From Psychrobacter immobilis (lineage in GTDB: Bacteria > Pseudomonadota > Gammaproteobacteria > Pseudomonadales > Moraxellaceae), in contig NZ_CAJHAD010000005.1 of assembly GCF_904846285.1 (NCBI RefSeq), positions 1 through 64,000 on the forward strand: a stretch of DNA of 64,000 nucleotides, written 5' to 3'. A program made the position numbers and the translations under genes. Positions 18,287 to 27,099 of this stretch are shown here, one piece after another. Within the stretch, counting starts at the first letter, position 1. Every line of letters begins with the position of its first letter. The notes below the pieces were generated by a model. It saw nothing but the letters and a program-made list of their open reading frames with translations, did no database searches and was not told the DNA's origin.

Positions 18287-20500
18287 ATGATGAAAAAACA
18301 ACCAGCACAGTGGTTACTCAGTGCAGCGTCAGTGGGTATCGCTGGTCTTATTCTTACCCAAAGCTATGGCACCGCAATGGCTGATAGCAATACTGCAGGC
18401 TTTAAGGCCACGCCTGAGCAACAGGTCACTACCCGTCAGGTAGCGGCATTGCTAGATCGTAGCCATTATCTCAATCAGCCACTTGATACCGCAACGGGTA
18501 GCGAGATTCTATCCATGTATATCGATAGCCTCGATCCAAACCATACCTTGTTTTTGCAATCTGATGTCGATGAATTTAAGAAAAAATATGCCGATGAGTT
18601 TGGTGCGCGCCTAAAACGCGGCGACTTATCTGCGGGTGTAGAAGTGTTTGAGCGTTATCGTACACGCTCTAACGAATACTTTGCCTTGACAAAAAAGCTG
18701 CTAAAGACAGATCTTGATTTAACCAGTAAAGATAGCATCGTGCTTGACCGCGAAAAGCTCAGCCACTTTAAAACTAAAAAAGAGCAGCGCGATTATTGGA
18801 AGCGTCAGCTTAAGTTTCAGCTGATGAGTATTACCTTGGGTCAAGAAGATGAGAAAGCGAAAGAAAAAGTCTTCTTAGATAATCCCGATATTACGCGCGG
18901 GCAAGACTTAGTACGTAATGATGAGCGTACGCCGAGTGAGATTTTGGTGAATCGTTTATCACGCCAGCAAGAGCAGCTTTCGCGTCTGAAAGACGATGAA
19001 ATCATGGAGACTATCTTAAATACGGCAATGTTGACTTATGATCCGCACAGTAATTATTATGCGCCGATTCAAGCCAACGAGCTGCAAATTCAATCGAGTC
19101 TGCAGTTAGAAGGGATTGGGGTTTCTATTCGCCCTGACCGTAAAAACCCTGATTATACTCGCATTGTCACCTTGGTAGACGGTGGTCCAGCGGCTAAATC
19201 TGGTCAGATTAAACCCAATGATTTGATTGTCGGTATTGCCAAAGACGGTGAAACCATGATCGATGTGGTTGGTTGGTCAACGCGTGAAATTGTTGGTTTG
19301 ATTCGCGGTAAACGCGGCACGTCGGTGACTATCAAAGTCCGTCAACCGAATACCCCTGATGCGAGCGCCCGTAATGTAACCGTGGTTCGCGATATTATTC
19401 AGCAGGAAGAGTCGGGCGTGAAGAAACGCGTCGTTGAAGTACAACGTCCTAATATCGACAAAACCCCAAAACGTATCGGTGTACTTGAGATACCAAGCTT
19501 TTATCTCAACTATCGCGCCCGCCGCAATGGCGAAGAGTACCGTAGCGTCAGTGATGATACCGAAAAAGCCCTCAAAGCGTTAAATAAAGAAAATATTGAC
19601 GGTCTGGTGGTTGATTTGCGTAATAACCCAGGCGGCTCGCTCGATGAAGTTGCCAAGATGCTTGGCTTCTTTATCAAAAGTGGTCCACTGGTACAGATTC
19701 GCGACAATCGCGGCAATATTCAAGTCTACCGCGATGACGATGGTGGCGAGCAGCTTTATGATGGCAAAGTCGTCGTTATTACCAATCTAGCGTCTGCCTC
19801 TGCTAGTGAGATTTTCGCTGCAGCGATTCAGGATTATGGTCGTGGTTTAGTTGTCGGTAGTACAACGACGGGTAAAGGCTCGGCGCAGATTCAGCTTGAT
19901 AGCTTGGCTTTAGGTACAGCAACGCTAACGCAGCGTAAGTTCTACCGCATCACTGGCGGCAGTACGCAAAATAAAGGCGTGGTTCCTGATATTGAATTGG
20001 TCAATATTTACGATGATGCAACCTTTGGCGAGCGCGCCCAGAAAAAAGCCTTACCTTGGGATACTATCAGAACCGCTCCTTATAAGCCTGAAGGTAAATT
20101 TTCTGCCAATACGTTAGCAACGTTAAATCAGCAATCAAAAATCCGTCAGCAGCAAAACCCACATTTTGCTTATCTATCAACGCTAAACGATATTCGCGAT
20201 ATGGAAGATGAGAAAAAACCAATTCCGCTCGATATCAATAGCCGCCGCGCTAAGATGCAGCTGATAGAGAAGCGTTCGTTGGAAGCTGAAAATAAGCGTC
20301 TTATTGCAACGGGTGAGCGTCCTTATGCTAACTGGAATACTTATCAAGCAGCGATGGATGCAAAATTTGAAGAGCGCAGTCAGATGAAAGAAAGTGAGCG
20401 TCCTGAGTTACCTGAGGATGAGGCGTTCATTAAAGAGGCCGCTTATATCATGCTTAGCGCTGATGCAAAAGTGCAGGCTAGCCCAGAAGAAAAGCTATAA
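18287..20500 (+). CDS. prc: Tail-specific (C-terminal processing) protease
   Basis: A periplasmic S41-family serine protease of 737 residues that degrades or trims proteins from their C-termini, such as penicillin-binding proteins and lytic transglycosylases. A signal peptide (hydrophobic about 10-30) precedes an N-terminal domain, then a PDZ domain at about 268-360. The S41 core has catalytic Ser near residue 503 in ASASASEI and catalytic Lys near 530 in TTGKGSAQ. The C-terminal DUF3340-type region is Lys/Glu-rich. Length is typical of Prc, not the shorter CtpA. Starts at 18287 and 18290 (Met-Met) are both possible; AGG lies five bases upstream. Confidence 0.93.
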   Translation: MMKKQPAQWLLSAASVGIAGLILTQSYGTAMADSNTAGFKATPEQQVTTRQVAALLDRSHYLNQPLDTATGSEILSMYIDSLDPNHTLFLQSDVDEFKKKYADEFGARLKRGDLSAGVEVFERYRTRSNEYFALTKKLLKTDLDLTSKDSIVLDREKLSHFKTKKEQRDYWKRQLKFQLMSITLGQEDEKAKEKVFLDNPDITRGQDLVRNDERTPSEILVNRLSRQQEQLSRLKDDEIMETILNTAMLTYDPHSNYYAPIQANELQIQSSLQLEGIGVSIRPDRKNPDYTRIVTLVDGGPAAKSGQIKPNDLIVGIAKDGETMIDVVGWSTREIVGLIRGKRGTSVTIKVRQPNTPDASARNVTVVRDIIQQEESGVKKRVVEVQRPNIDKTPKRIGVLEIPSFYLNYRARRNGEEYRSVSDDTEKALKALNKENIDGLVVDLRNNPGGSLDEVAKMLGFFIKSGPLVQIRDNRGNIQVYRDDDGGEQLYDGKVVVITNLASASASEIFAAAIQDYGRGLVVGSTTTGKGSAQIQLDSLALGTATLTQRKFYRITGGSTQNKGVVPDIELVNIYDDATFGERAQKKALPWDTIRTAPYKPEGKFSANTLATLNQQSKIRQQQNPHFAYLSTLNDIRDMEDEKKPIPLDINSRRAKMQLIEKRSLEAENKRLIATGERPYANWNTYQAAMDAKFEERSQMKESERPELPEDEAFIKEAAYIMLSADAKVQASPEEKL

Positions 20501-21030
20501 AGAATCGCATCTTTTGAGCGCTGCCCATTCCTAATAAAAATGCGTGTAAGCATATGCTTACATGCATTGACGTTTAGACCTCTTACTAACCTTGGGTGAA
20601 TCTGCGATTATAACTGTACGGCACGATTGAACGAAAAGGTTCATAGGTACTAGGGATTGGTATCTTAAAGGTCGCATCAAGGATAGATGGTTTGCTGATT
20701 AGGGATGATAAGGCTAGATGCCTGAACGTTATAAGATGCTCCGGGATTAAGTATCTAATAACATTAACATGGATGGTTAGTGATAAAAGCCGCATAATGC
20801 TTGTCGTTATGCGGCTTTGTTACGTCTATAATCTTTATAATGCTTATAAGAGTAATTTTTCAGAAAGCGACTTATGCGACAAAATTTTTATTAAAATTAG
20901 TGCGAAAAAAAGGTCAGTAGATTGCTCTACTGACCTTTTCTAATTAAACGAGAATACTATCGTTAATAAATAAGTATTCGTCTAATTATATTAACCATGC
21001 TAATAATGCTACGCTAAACTCAAAAAGAGA
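20501..21030. other. Spacer prc / slyD with three inverted repeats
   Basis: No coding sequence is supported. A 26-bp palindrome with one wobble pair lies at 20541-20566 (core GTAAGCATATGCTTAC). A 12-bp hairpin lies at 20786-20818 (AAAGCCGCATAA) without a strong T run. The terminator at 20908-20939 is listed separately. The palindrome lies 40 bases after the prc stop and may act as an mRNA 3' end structure. Confidence 0.5.
20905..20939 (-). terminator. Terminator of the SlyD-type gene
   Basis: A perfect 14-bp stem (20908-20921 with 20926-20939) and a four-base loop; the minus strand continues into a T run. Confidence 0.8.
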
Positions 21031-21516
21031 TTAGTGCTCAACGCCACCAGCGCCATGGATATGGCCATGGTTTAATTCGTCTTCAGTTGCTGCGCGTACT
21101 TCTTGAATTTCAACATCAAACGTCAAACGCTTACCAGCCAATGGATGGTTTGCATCAACCGTCACTTCTTTGTCGTTTACATCAGTAACGGTAACCAACA
21201 TAACTTGACCGCCCGCTTCTGACTGAAACTGCATACCAGGCTGGATATCTTCAACACCTTGGAAGTTTTCACGTGGTACATGTTGTACCGCTTGTTCTTG
21301 ATATTCGCCGTAACCATCAGCAGGCTCTACAACGGCATTGACTCTTTCGCCAGCAGATTTGCCTTCTAGTTGTTGCTCAAGACCTGGGATGATGTTGCTA
21401 TGGCCATGTAAGTAAGCAAGCGGTTGACCTTCTGGAGACTGGTCAAGGATATTGCCTTCGTCGTCTTTTAGGGTGTAGTTGAACTTGACGGCAGTGTCTT
21501 TTGCGATAGTAGTCAT
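21031..21516 (-). CDS. slyD: SlyD-type FKBP peptidyl-prolyl isomerase
   Basis: A cytoplasmic FKBP-fold prolyl isomerase and chaperone of 161 residues. The FKBP strands (KFNYTLKDDEGNILDQS) are interrupted by the insert-in-flap chaperone domain (YGEYQEQAVQHVPRENF to NHPLAGKRLTFDVE), which defines SlyD/SlpA. The C-tail is short and has several His (HGHIHG, EH), weaker than the Cys/His-rich metal tail of E. coli SlyD, so a role in nickel delivery is less likely. It is transcribed away from the M61 peptidase gene and followed by its own terminator. Confidence 0.9.
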   Translation of the reverse strand: MTTIAKDTAVKFNYTLKDDEGNILDQSPEGQPLAYLHGHSNIIPGLEQQLEGKSAGERVNAVVEPADGYGEYQEQAVQHVPRENFQGVEDIQPGMQFQSEAGGQVMLVTVTDVNDKEVTVDANHPLAGKRLTFDVEIQEVRAATEDELNHGHIHGAGGVEH

Positions 21517-21868
21517 AAATTATCCTAAATATGTCGATATTAAAATTTAAATACGGTTGGAATAAACCTAAAAAAGCCAATCAGCCAGCCAAATAGCCAC
21601 GTCATTAGTCAATTATCATCAGTTTATTAGGGTAACTTTAGCAGTTAGCATCTTTAATTGCGATGCCTACTATCGGTTTCAAGGTTAAAAGCATAAAAAA
21701 TGCCACTTAATTGGCTAATTAATGTAAATAAATATGATTTTTCTAATTTTTGCTAGCTTTAACGTCAGTGGTTTAAGGTTTGCCAGTTGCGTTTTTGCAT
21801 AATGACTCCTACCATAGAGACGACCATAACAATAAGAATAGTGACAAACATAAGGATAAATAACGATC
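21517..21868. other. Divergent intergenic region slyD / M61 peptidase
   Basis: About 350 AT-rich bases holding the promoters of both genes; I see no clear promoter pair, repeat or extra gene in it. Confidence 0.4.
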
Positions 21869-23773
21869 ATGACTGCATCTTCTCAAGCTTTAACGGTTAA
21901 TACTTTGAACCAGCAAACTGCCAATATCTTTTACCAATTCGACTTTGCGCGCTTTTTAGAGCATTTAGTCGACGTATCGCTTACCTTTACCGCCGATACT
22001 GACGCGCCAAGTTTGTGGTTGCCAGCATGGATACCGGGTAGCTACTTAATGCGTGAATTTGCACGTAATATCACCGCGGTACATTATCGAATAATGGATG
22101 ATGAACGGTCGGAGGTGTACCGCGCAATAAAGACAGATAAAAACACTTGGCAACTGCCACATGCTAAAGCGGAGCAGGTAGTAGACGTCAGCTATGAAGT
22201 GTATTGTTATGATTTATCCGTGCGTACCGCTTATGTTGACCAGCAACGTCTTTATGGCAATTTTACCTCGCTTGCCTTAGCGATTGAGGGAAAAGAGCGA
22301 AAAGCAATAGAAGTTGATTTAATCTTGCCAGCGGCATTTTTGGCCGACAAAGACGATAGCCGTGTGCGCTTGGCATGCGGACTTGAAGCAATACCATCAC
22401 AGAGTGCTAAGCTGCGAATATATACTCTACAAGCAGACAGTTATCACGAGCTTATCGACTATCCGTTTGAGATTGCCGAACAAGATACCTTTGATTTCAT
22501 TATTCAAGATGATAAGCACCAGACGACTAGCCACCATTTCTATCTAGCAGGTAAGCATAGCGCTAATATGGGACGCTTGCAGCAAGACCTTACTCAAATC
22601 TGTCAAACCTATCTAGATTGGCTTGGCGATGCGCCATTTGATGATTACACCTTTATGACCTTTGCCAGTGGGCAGGATTATGGAGGTTTGGAGCACATCA
22701 ATTCGACCAGTTTGATTACCCCGCGTCGCGATTTACCCAGTGTTGCTGAGCCAAAAGTACCAAGCGCCGATTATCAACGCTTTTTGGGCTTATGCAGCCA
22801 TGAATACTTTCATGCGTGGTGGGTGAAAACGGTGCGTCCAGATGTGATGTTGGATGTGGATTTACGCCGCGAAGCCTTTACGCCATTGTTATGGGTGTTT
22901 GAAGGTTTCACCTCTTATATCGATGATTTTATGTTGCAAGCTTCAGGCGTGATCGATAAGGCAAATTATCTTAAATTATTAACCGAGCAAATCAACCGCT
23001 ATTATCAAACCCCTGGGCGCGCGCATCAAAGCGTTGCCGAGTCGAGCTTTGATGCGTGGATAAAGCTATATCGCAATGATGAAAATACTGGCAATGCAGG
23101 TATCAGCTATTATAATAAAGGCGCTTTGGTGGCGTTATGTTTGGATTTAACCTTACTGGAAAAAAGTGATGGTCGTTATCGTCTGTTTGATGTGGTCAAA
23201 GCCTTTTATGAGCAAGCGAAGCAAAATGACAATCAGCGTATTGGTATCAATAGTGCCGATATGGGAACGGTAATCGCGCAATTTATACCGTTAGCAGATT
23301 GGCAAGATTTTGAGCGGCGTTATGTCAACGGCGTTGAAGAGTTACCGATGCAAGAGCTACTTGCGGCAAACGGTATCACAGTGCATAGCAACACTAAAGA
23401 AACGGCTGATAAATCTCTACCGTGGGGCATGAGGTGTACGGAAACGCCAGCTGGACTTAAAGTGAATCAGGTAAGGCGTGCAAGCGCTGCTGCTAAAGCA
23501 GGCATATCTGCCCATGATGTCATCATTGCTCTTGATGGTATCAAAGCTGACAGTAAGCAACTGGCTGCTGTATCAATGGCGCAGTCTGAGACTGACTGTC
23601 ATTTATTCCGTCGTGACGAGTTGATGTGTGTCAGCGTAACAGCGAATGTGGCAAGTGAAATAAGAGATAGCCAACAAGATAAAGTAGGCACAGCCAGTCC
23701 GCATAAGGTGAATCTGAAACTGGAAAAGTTAGGGTTTGATCAATGGTTGACGCCTGACTTTGCTAAATCTTAA
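21869..23773 (+). CDS. M61 family (glycyl aminopeptidase-like) metallopeptidase
   Basis: A 634-residue zinc peptidase of family M61. The N-terminal beta-rich domain begins near residue 20. The zinc motif HEYFH is at about residues 311-315, followed by a downstream Glu in FEGFTSYIDD. A C-terminal PDZ-like domain lies at about 520-590 (KVNQVRRASAAAKAGISAHDVIIALDG). The order peptidase then PDZ is typical. No signal peptide is evident, so it is probably cytoplasmic. Family members release N-terminal glycine or alanine from peptides. The start follows AAGGATAAATAACG. It has no obvious operon partner. Confidence 0.9.
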   Translation: MTASSQALTVNTLNQQTANIFYQFDFARFLEHLVDVSLTFTADTDAPSLWLPAWIPGSYLMREFARNITAVHYRIMDDERSEVYRAIKTDKNTWQLPHAKAEQVVDVSYEVYCYDLSVRTAYVDQQRLYGNFTSLALAIEGKERKAIEVDLILPAAFLADKDDSRVRLACGLEAIPSQSAKLRIYTLQADSYHELIDYPFEIAEQDTFDFIIQDDKHQTTSHHFYLAGKHSANMGRLQQDLTQICQTYLDWLGDAPFDDYTFMTFASGQDYGGLEHINSTSLITPRRDLPSVAEPKVPSADYQRFLGLCSHEYFHAWWVKTVRPDVMLDVDLRREAFTPLLWVFEGFTSYIDDFMLQASGVIDKANYLKLLTEQINRYYQTPGRAHQSVAESSFDAWIKLYRNDENTGNAGISYYNKGALVALCLDLTLLEKSDGRYRLFDVVKAFYEQAKQNDNQRIGINSADMGTVIAQFIPLADWQDFERRYVNGVEELPMQELLAANGITVHSNTKETADKSLPWGMRCTETPAGLKVNQVRRASAAAKAGISAHDVIIALDGIKADSKQLAAVSMAQSETDCHLFRRDELMCVSVTANVASEIRDSQQDKVGTASPHKVNLKLEKLGFDQWLTPDFAKS

Positions 23774-23883
23774 TTTGTTAAGTCTTAAAGGGATAGCTTT
23801 TTTAAATCAATGCATAGTAATAGTAGGCAGGGTTAGTAAAGAATGCGCGTGACTTGATATGATAAATAATCTGATAAATAAAT

Positions 23884-23912
23884 GCTCGGGTTACATTCTT
23901 GCTAACCCGAGC
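23884..23912 (-). terminator. Probable terminator of the glutaredoxin-like gene
   Basis: GCTCGGGTTA (23884-23893) pairs with TAACCCGAGC (23903-23912). On the minus strand the stem is followed by ATTTATTTAT, a broken T run. Confidence 0.55.
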
Positions 23913-23940
23913 CGATAGTGCCTTTCACTGATCAGTAATA

Positions 23941-24306
23941 TTAGCCAAAGCGTTGCTGTAAATAAGCAATAATATCATTCGATTCATACATCCACTGAAC
24001 GTCACCATTTTCCTCAATACGTAAGCAAGGTACTTTGACGCGCCCGCCATTATCTTCAAGCTCACTGCGAAGTTCTGGATTTTTTTTGATATCTCGAAAT
24101 TCGATAGGTAAATTTAATTGATGCATTTTACGTCGTACTTTTATACAAAAAGGACAGGCATAAAATTGATATAGCGATAAATTTTTACAGGCAGCAGTCA
24201 CTTGCGCTTGCTGTTCCTGACTGCGTGCAATGGGCTTACCTTGAGTCAAGACACTGATAGCAGCAATGATTCGTCCTAAACCTTCTCTTATAAGATTAAC
24301 TAACAT
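23941..24306 (-). CDS. Glutaredoxin/GST-N domain protein
   Basis: A 121-residue thioredoxin-fold protein. A hydrophobic/amphipathic N-terminal segment (about 1-22) may anchor it to the membrane. The glutaredoxin fold starts near 45 with the redox motif CPFC at Cys51-Cys54, and the cis-Pro region VPCLRI and the glutathione-binding YESNDIIAYL follow. Both cysteines are present, so dithiol chemistry is possible. It resembles the glutathione S-transferase N-terminal domain type seen in Acinetobacter and Psychrobacter rather than E. coli GrxA. Its partner is unknown. It sits alone between an M61 gene and a DUF305 gene. Confidence 0.8.
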   Translation of the reverse strand: MLVNLIREGLGRIIAAISVLTQGKPIARSQEQQAQVTAACKNLSLYQFYACPFCIKVRRKMHQLNLPIEFRDIKKNPELRSELEDNGGRVKVPCLRIEENGDVQWMYESNDIIAYLQQRFG

Positions 24307-24439
24307 ACAGACCTCTATAAATTATATCGTGTGAGAGATGATACCACTTCCTGGTTCAAGTATTCAGTTAAGCGGTAATATCTGTAAATCAAAAATCTAT
24401 AATAAGTTAGCTTATTCTTGAAAGTTGTCTATCTAGCAT

Positions 24440-25231
24440 CTACTGAGCACTATCAGTTAGATTAGTAATCTCTTTGCCATCAAATGATATTCTGCCAATC
24501 CAATCTTGCATTATTTCGATTTCAGGCTCTTTGGCATTGATAATATCTTGTGCCAATTTACGCATTTCTTCATCAGTACCATATTGGAGCTGTACTTTTG
24601 CCATATCGACCGCGCCAATATGATGCGGCAGCATACCGCGCGCAAATGCCATATCAGCCTCAGGATTGGCAATACCGAGCATCATATCACTATGCATGGT
24701 ATTCATCCCTTTAGCATAGGCCGCTTGCATGGCCTTAGTATTGGGTTTGGGTTTGGGCGCATCAGGGTGGCTGGCCAGCCATTTATTCATAATATCGATT
24801 TCAACTTGCTGTGAGTCGATGATGTCTTGGGCTAACTTACGCATGGCTTCGTCAGTCCCATATTTTAGCTCAATCTTTGCCATATCTACCGCGCCACGAT
24901 GATGACCAAGCATCCCTTTAGCAAAGGCGGTATCGGGATCATTATAGCCAATACCAACCATCATCTCATTATGCATACTGGTCATCGACTTCGTATAGTC
25001 TTTTAGCATGTCCGTCATTTGTGCTTCGTCTACTGCATCGCCAGTCTCAGTCATATCATGGCCAGCATGTGCGTCCATATCATCAGCAGCTTCAGACGGC
25101 TCAGAGGTGGTTGATGTCGTCTCTTCTACCGGTATTACCTCAGTATCTTCTGTTGCTGGCTGACAAGCGCTTAGCAGCAACGCAGCGGACATGCTAGTGG
25201 CAAACAAGGTAAAACGATGAGAAGCGATCAT
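24440..25231 (-). CDS. Lipoprotein with two DUF305 domains
   Basis: A 263-residue lipoprotein: signal peptide with lipobox LSAC at Cys23, then an acidic Thr/Glu/Asp-rich linker. Two tandem copies of the DUF305 four-helix domain follow (about 85-165 and 175-255). Each copy has the same markers in order: MHNEMMVGI or MHSDMMLGI, FAKGMLGHH or FARGMLPHH, GAVDMA, YGTDE-x-MRKLAQDI and an acidic VEID or EIEIM helix. The His-His and Met-rich positions suggest metal (copper) binding, as proposed for DUF305 and CopM-type proteins. The copies are about 60 percent alike by eye, pointing to an internal duplication. Confidence 0.88.
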   Translation of the reverse strand: MIASHRFTLFATSMSAALLLSACQPATEDTEVIPVEETTSTTSEPSEAADDMDAHAGHDMTETGDAVDEAQMTDMLKDYTKSMTSMHNEMMVGIGYNDPDTAFAKGMLGHHRGAVDMAKIELKYGTDEAMRKLAQDIIDSQQVEIDIMNKWLASHPDAPKPKPNTKAMQAAYAKGMNTMHSDMMLGIANPEADMAFARGMLPHHIGAVDMAKVQLQYGTDEEMRKLAQDIINAKEPEIEIMQDWIGRISFDGKEITNLTDSAQ

Positions 25232-25476
25232 GATATATCCTTACTATCAATAAAAGTAACAAACCATACAAAAAATAAGCAAGCTGCACGCGATATCCGC
25301 TAAATTAAATATAGACATCGCCAAAAGATAACATGGTTTTGCAGCTTAACAGATAAACCTTACTCGTTCGAGACGCTATGTTTAACAAGTCGTAATATGT
25401 TTAACGAACATAATAGCAAAGCCAATTTATGAGTGCCTAAATTTAATAGAAACAGACAATCTACTATACTGGCGAG

Positions 25477-26103
25477 CTAATCAATGACGCCTAGTTGCTG
25501 ACAACGCTCACGACTTAAATGAATGCGCACAAATTCACCAACGCCAAGCGAACCAAGCTCAAATCCAGCGACTGACCAACGAATAAGACGCAAGCAAGGC
25601 AAGCCCACATGCGCAGTCATACGCCTGACTTGACGGTTTTTGCCTTCATAGATGGTCAGCATAAGCCATGAGGTTGGCACGTTTTTACGCTCACGAATAG
25701 GCGGATCGCGTTGCCATAAGTCAATCGGCAAGTCTACTTCGTCGACCAGTAACGCTGTTGCCGGTAAAGTTTTGCCATCTTTTAAATTCACTCCAGCAGC
25801 CAATTGCTTTAATTGAGCATCGCTTATTAAACCTTCTACTTGTACCAGATAAGTCTTACCTTGTTTTTGCTTGTTTTGTGCAAAATTCTTGATTGATGGC
25901 GGCTGGGTAATGGCTTTGTTAACCCGTCCGTCACTGGTCAAAATCAGCAAGCCTTCTGAGGTGGCATCAAGTCGACCAGCAATGCGAAGAGATTTATCGG
26001 TGAAATACTCTGATAAGGTACTGTGGTCATTATTGCTGTCATCACGAAATTGACTTTGTACTCCGTAAGGCTTATTGAATAAAATCAGGCTAGAGGTCGA
26101 CAT
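25477..26103 (-). CDS. rluE: 23S rRNA pseudouridine synthase RluE-like
   Basis: An RsuA/RluB/E/F-family pseudouridine synthase of 208 residues. The catalytic Asp lies in GRLDATSEGLL near residue 43; KTYLVQVEG and NRQVRRMTAHVGLPCLRLIR are also typical. It has no N-terminal S4 domain, which fits RluE (about 217 residues, modifies U2457 of 23S rRNA in E. coli) rather than RsuA, RluB or RluF. In E. coli RluE the residue after the catalytic Asp is Arg; here it is Ala, a mild departure. It is monocistronic. Confidence 0.87.
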   Translation of the reverse strand: MSTSSLILFNKPYGVQSQFRDDSNNDHSTLSEYFTDKSLRIAGRLDATSEGLLILTSDGRVNKAITQPPSIKNFAQNKQKQGKTYLVQVEGLISDAQLKQLAAGVNLKDGKTLPATALLVDEVDLPIDLWQRDPPIRERKNVPTSWLMLTIYEGKNRQVRRMTAHVGLPCLRLIRWSVAGFELGSLGVGEFVRIHLSRERCQQLGVID

Positions 26104-26573
26104 AAAATAGCATTTCCAAAAGATAAAAAACTGAATATAGGATAAATATAAGCAATATTAAAAAAGTAAGTGTTTGCTAAAAAAACGTACAAGTTATGGA
26201 CTTGTTCTTATAATTATTAATAACCATGTTGTAATTGTGGTATTTATGATGGTGATAACTAAAAATCGCTCATGCAAAACAAAGATTATCAGCACGGCCG
26301 TTATCTTATTGCAATGACTAGGATAACTTATAGTTTCTTACCATTATCTAGTTTATAAAATGTATTTCTAATTATTCTAATAACTTTGTATTTTACAGCT
26401 AAGTAGCTTGGCAATTTTTTGCGGTAGCTTTGACTCTTTTAAATGATTCTTAAGAAATTATTAATCCTACAAGTAACAATATCTTTAAATATTACTTTTA
26501 ATAGTATTATACATCACCTCGCCAAGCATGTCGGCTTAGCTATGTTCTGTTCAATAGGCCCCGCTCAGATAGC
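26104..26573. other. AT-rich spacer upstream of the icd relic
   Basis: No intact gene. The last 60 bases may still hold frame-shifted icd sequence: a GTCGGCTTAGC stretch near 26529 would read as Val-Gly-Leu, comparable to the VGG segment before the APGAN motif of dimeric isocitrate dehydrogenase. The rest shows nothing recognisable. Confidence 0.4.
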
Positions 26574-26870
26574 GCTATCGCACCGGGTGCCAATAAAGGC
26601 AGTTCAATCGCCGTTTATGAGGCAACTCATGACACAGCACCCAAATATGCCGGTCAAGATAAAGTCAATCCGGGGTCATTGATTCTATCTGCTGAAATGA
26701 TGCTCCGAGATATGGGTTGGACAGAAGCTGCCGACCTTATGATCGATGGTATTAAAGGAGCGATTAAAAATAAGACCGTGACTTATGACTTTGAACGCTT
26801 AATGCCAGATGCTATTTTGCTCAGCAGCTCTGAGTTTGGTAAAGCCATTATTAAACATATGAATGCTTAA
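26574..26870 (+). pseudogene. icd: C-terminal relic of dimeric NADP-isocitrate dehydrogenase
   Basis: About 98 codons without a proper start encode the C-terminus of an E. coli-type (homodimeric) isocitrate dehydrogenase. In order it shows [55 protein letters not shown] and SEFGKAII, ending with a normal stop and a strong terminator. The N-terminal 300 or so residues, including the phosphorylatable Ser and substrate Arg residues, are missing. The EATHGTAPK motif has Gly changed to Asp. It is not related in sequence to the monomeric enzyme encoded next door, which does the same reaction. Confidence 0.85.
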
Positions 26871-26922
26871 TAAGTCAGGAAGTTACGCGACTGGTTAGCT
26901 AATTTCACTAAGTTATATTTTG

Positions 26923-26956
26923 AAAAGCCATCTACTTAATGTAGATGGCTTTTTTA
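26923..26956 (+). terminator. Terminator of the icd relic
   Basis: A perfect 13-bp stem (26923-26935 with 26941-26953), a 5-base loop and a T run. It remains intact although the gene before it has decayed. Confidence 0.85.
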
Positions 26957-26981
26957 TGGTTGTTGAGTTATTTAGCCATAA

Positions 26982-27013
26982 AAAATACCCCAAAAGCCTG
27001 AGACCTTTGGGGT
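26982..27013 (-). terminator. Terminator of monomeric icd
   Basis: ACCCCAAA (26987-26994) pairs with TTTGGGGT (27006-27013); the minus strand continues into TATTTTTTAT. Confidence 0.7.
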
Positions 27014-27099
27014 GTTTTATTGATTACGATTTTAGCAAAGCTTGCTAATTTTAATGTAAAGGCAATTACAACGAAGCACTAATTACAATGAAGCGCCTA

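Noticed and set aside
26443..26682. A 79-codon frame overlapping the icd relic
   Set aside because: It runs through the relic in the wrong frame; the meaningful icd residues are read in another frame. It is at most part of the decayed gene.
26923..27013. Considered the two hairpins as a CRISPR-like or mobile repeat pair
   Set aside because: The two stems differ in sequence and each fits a terminator of its neighbouring gene.
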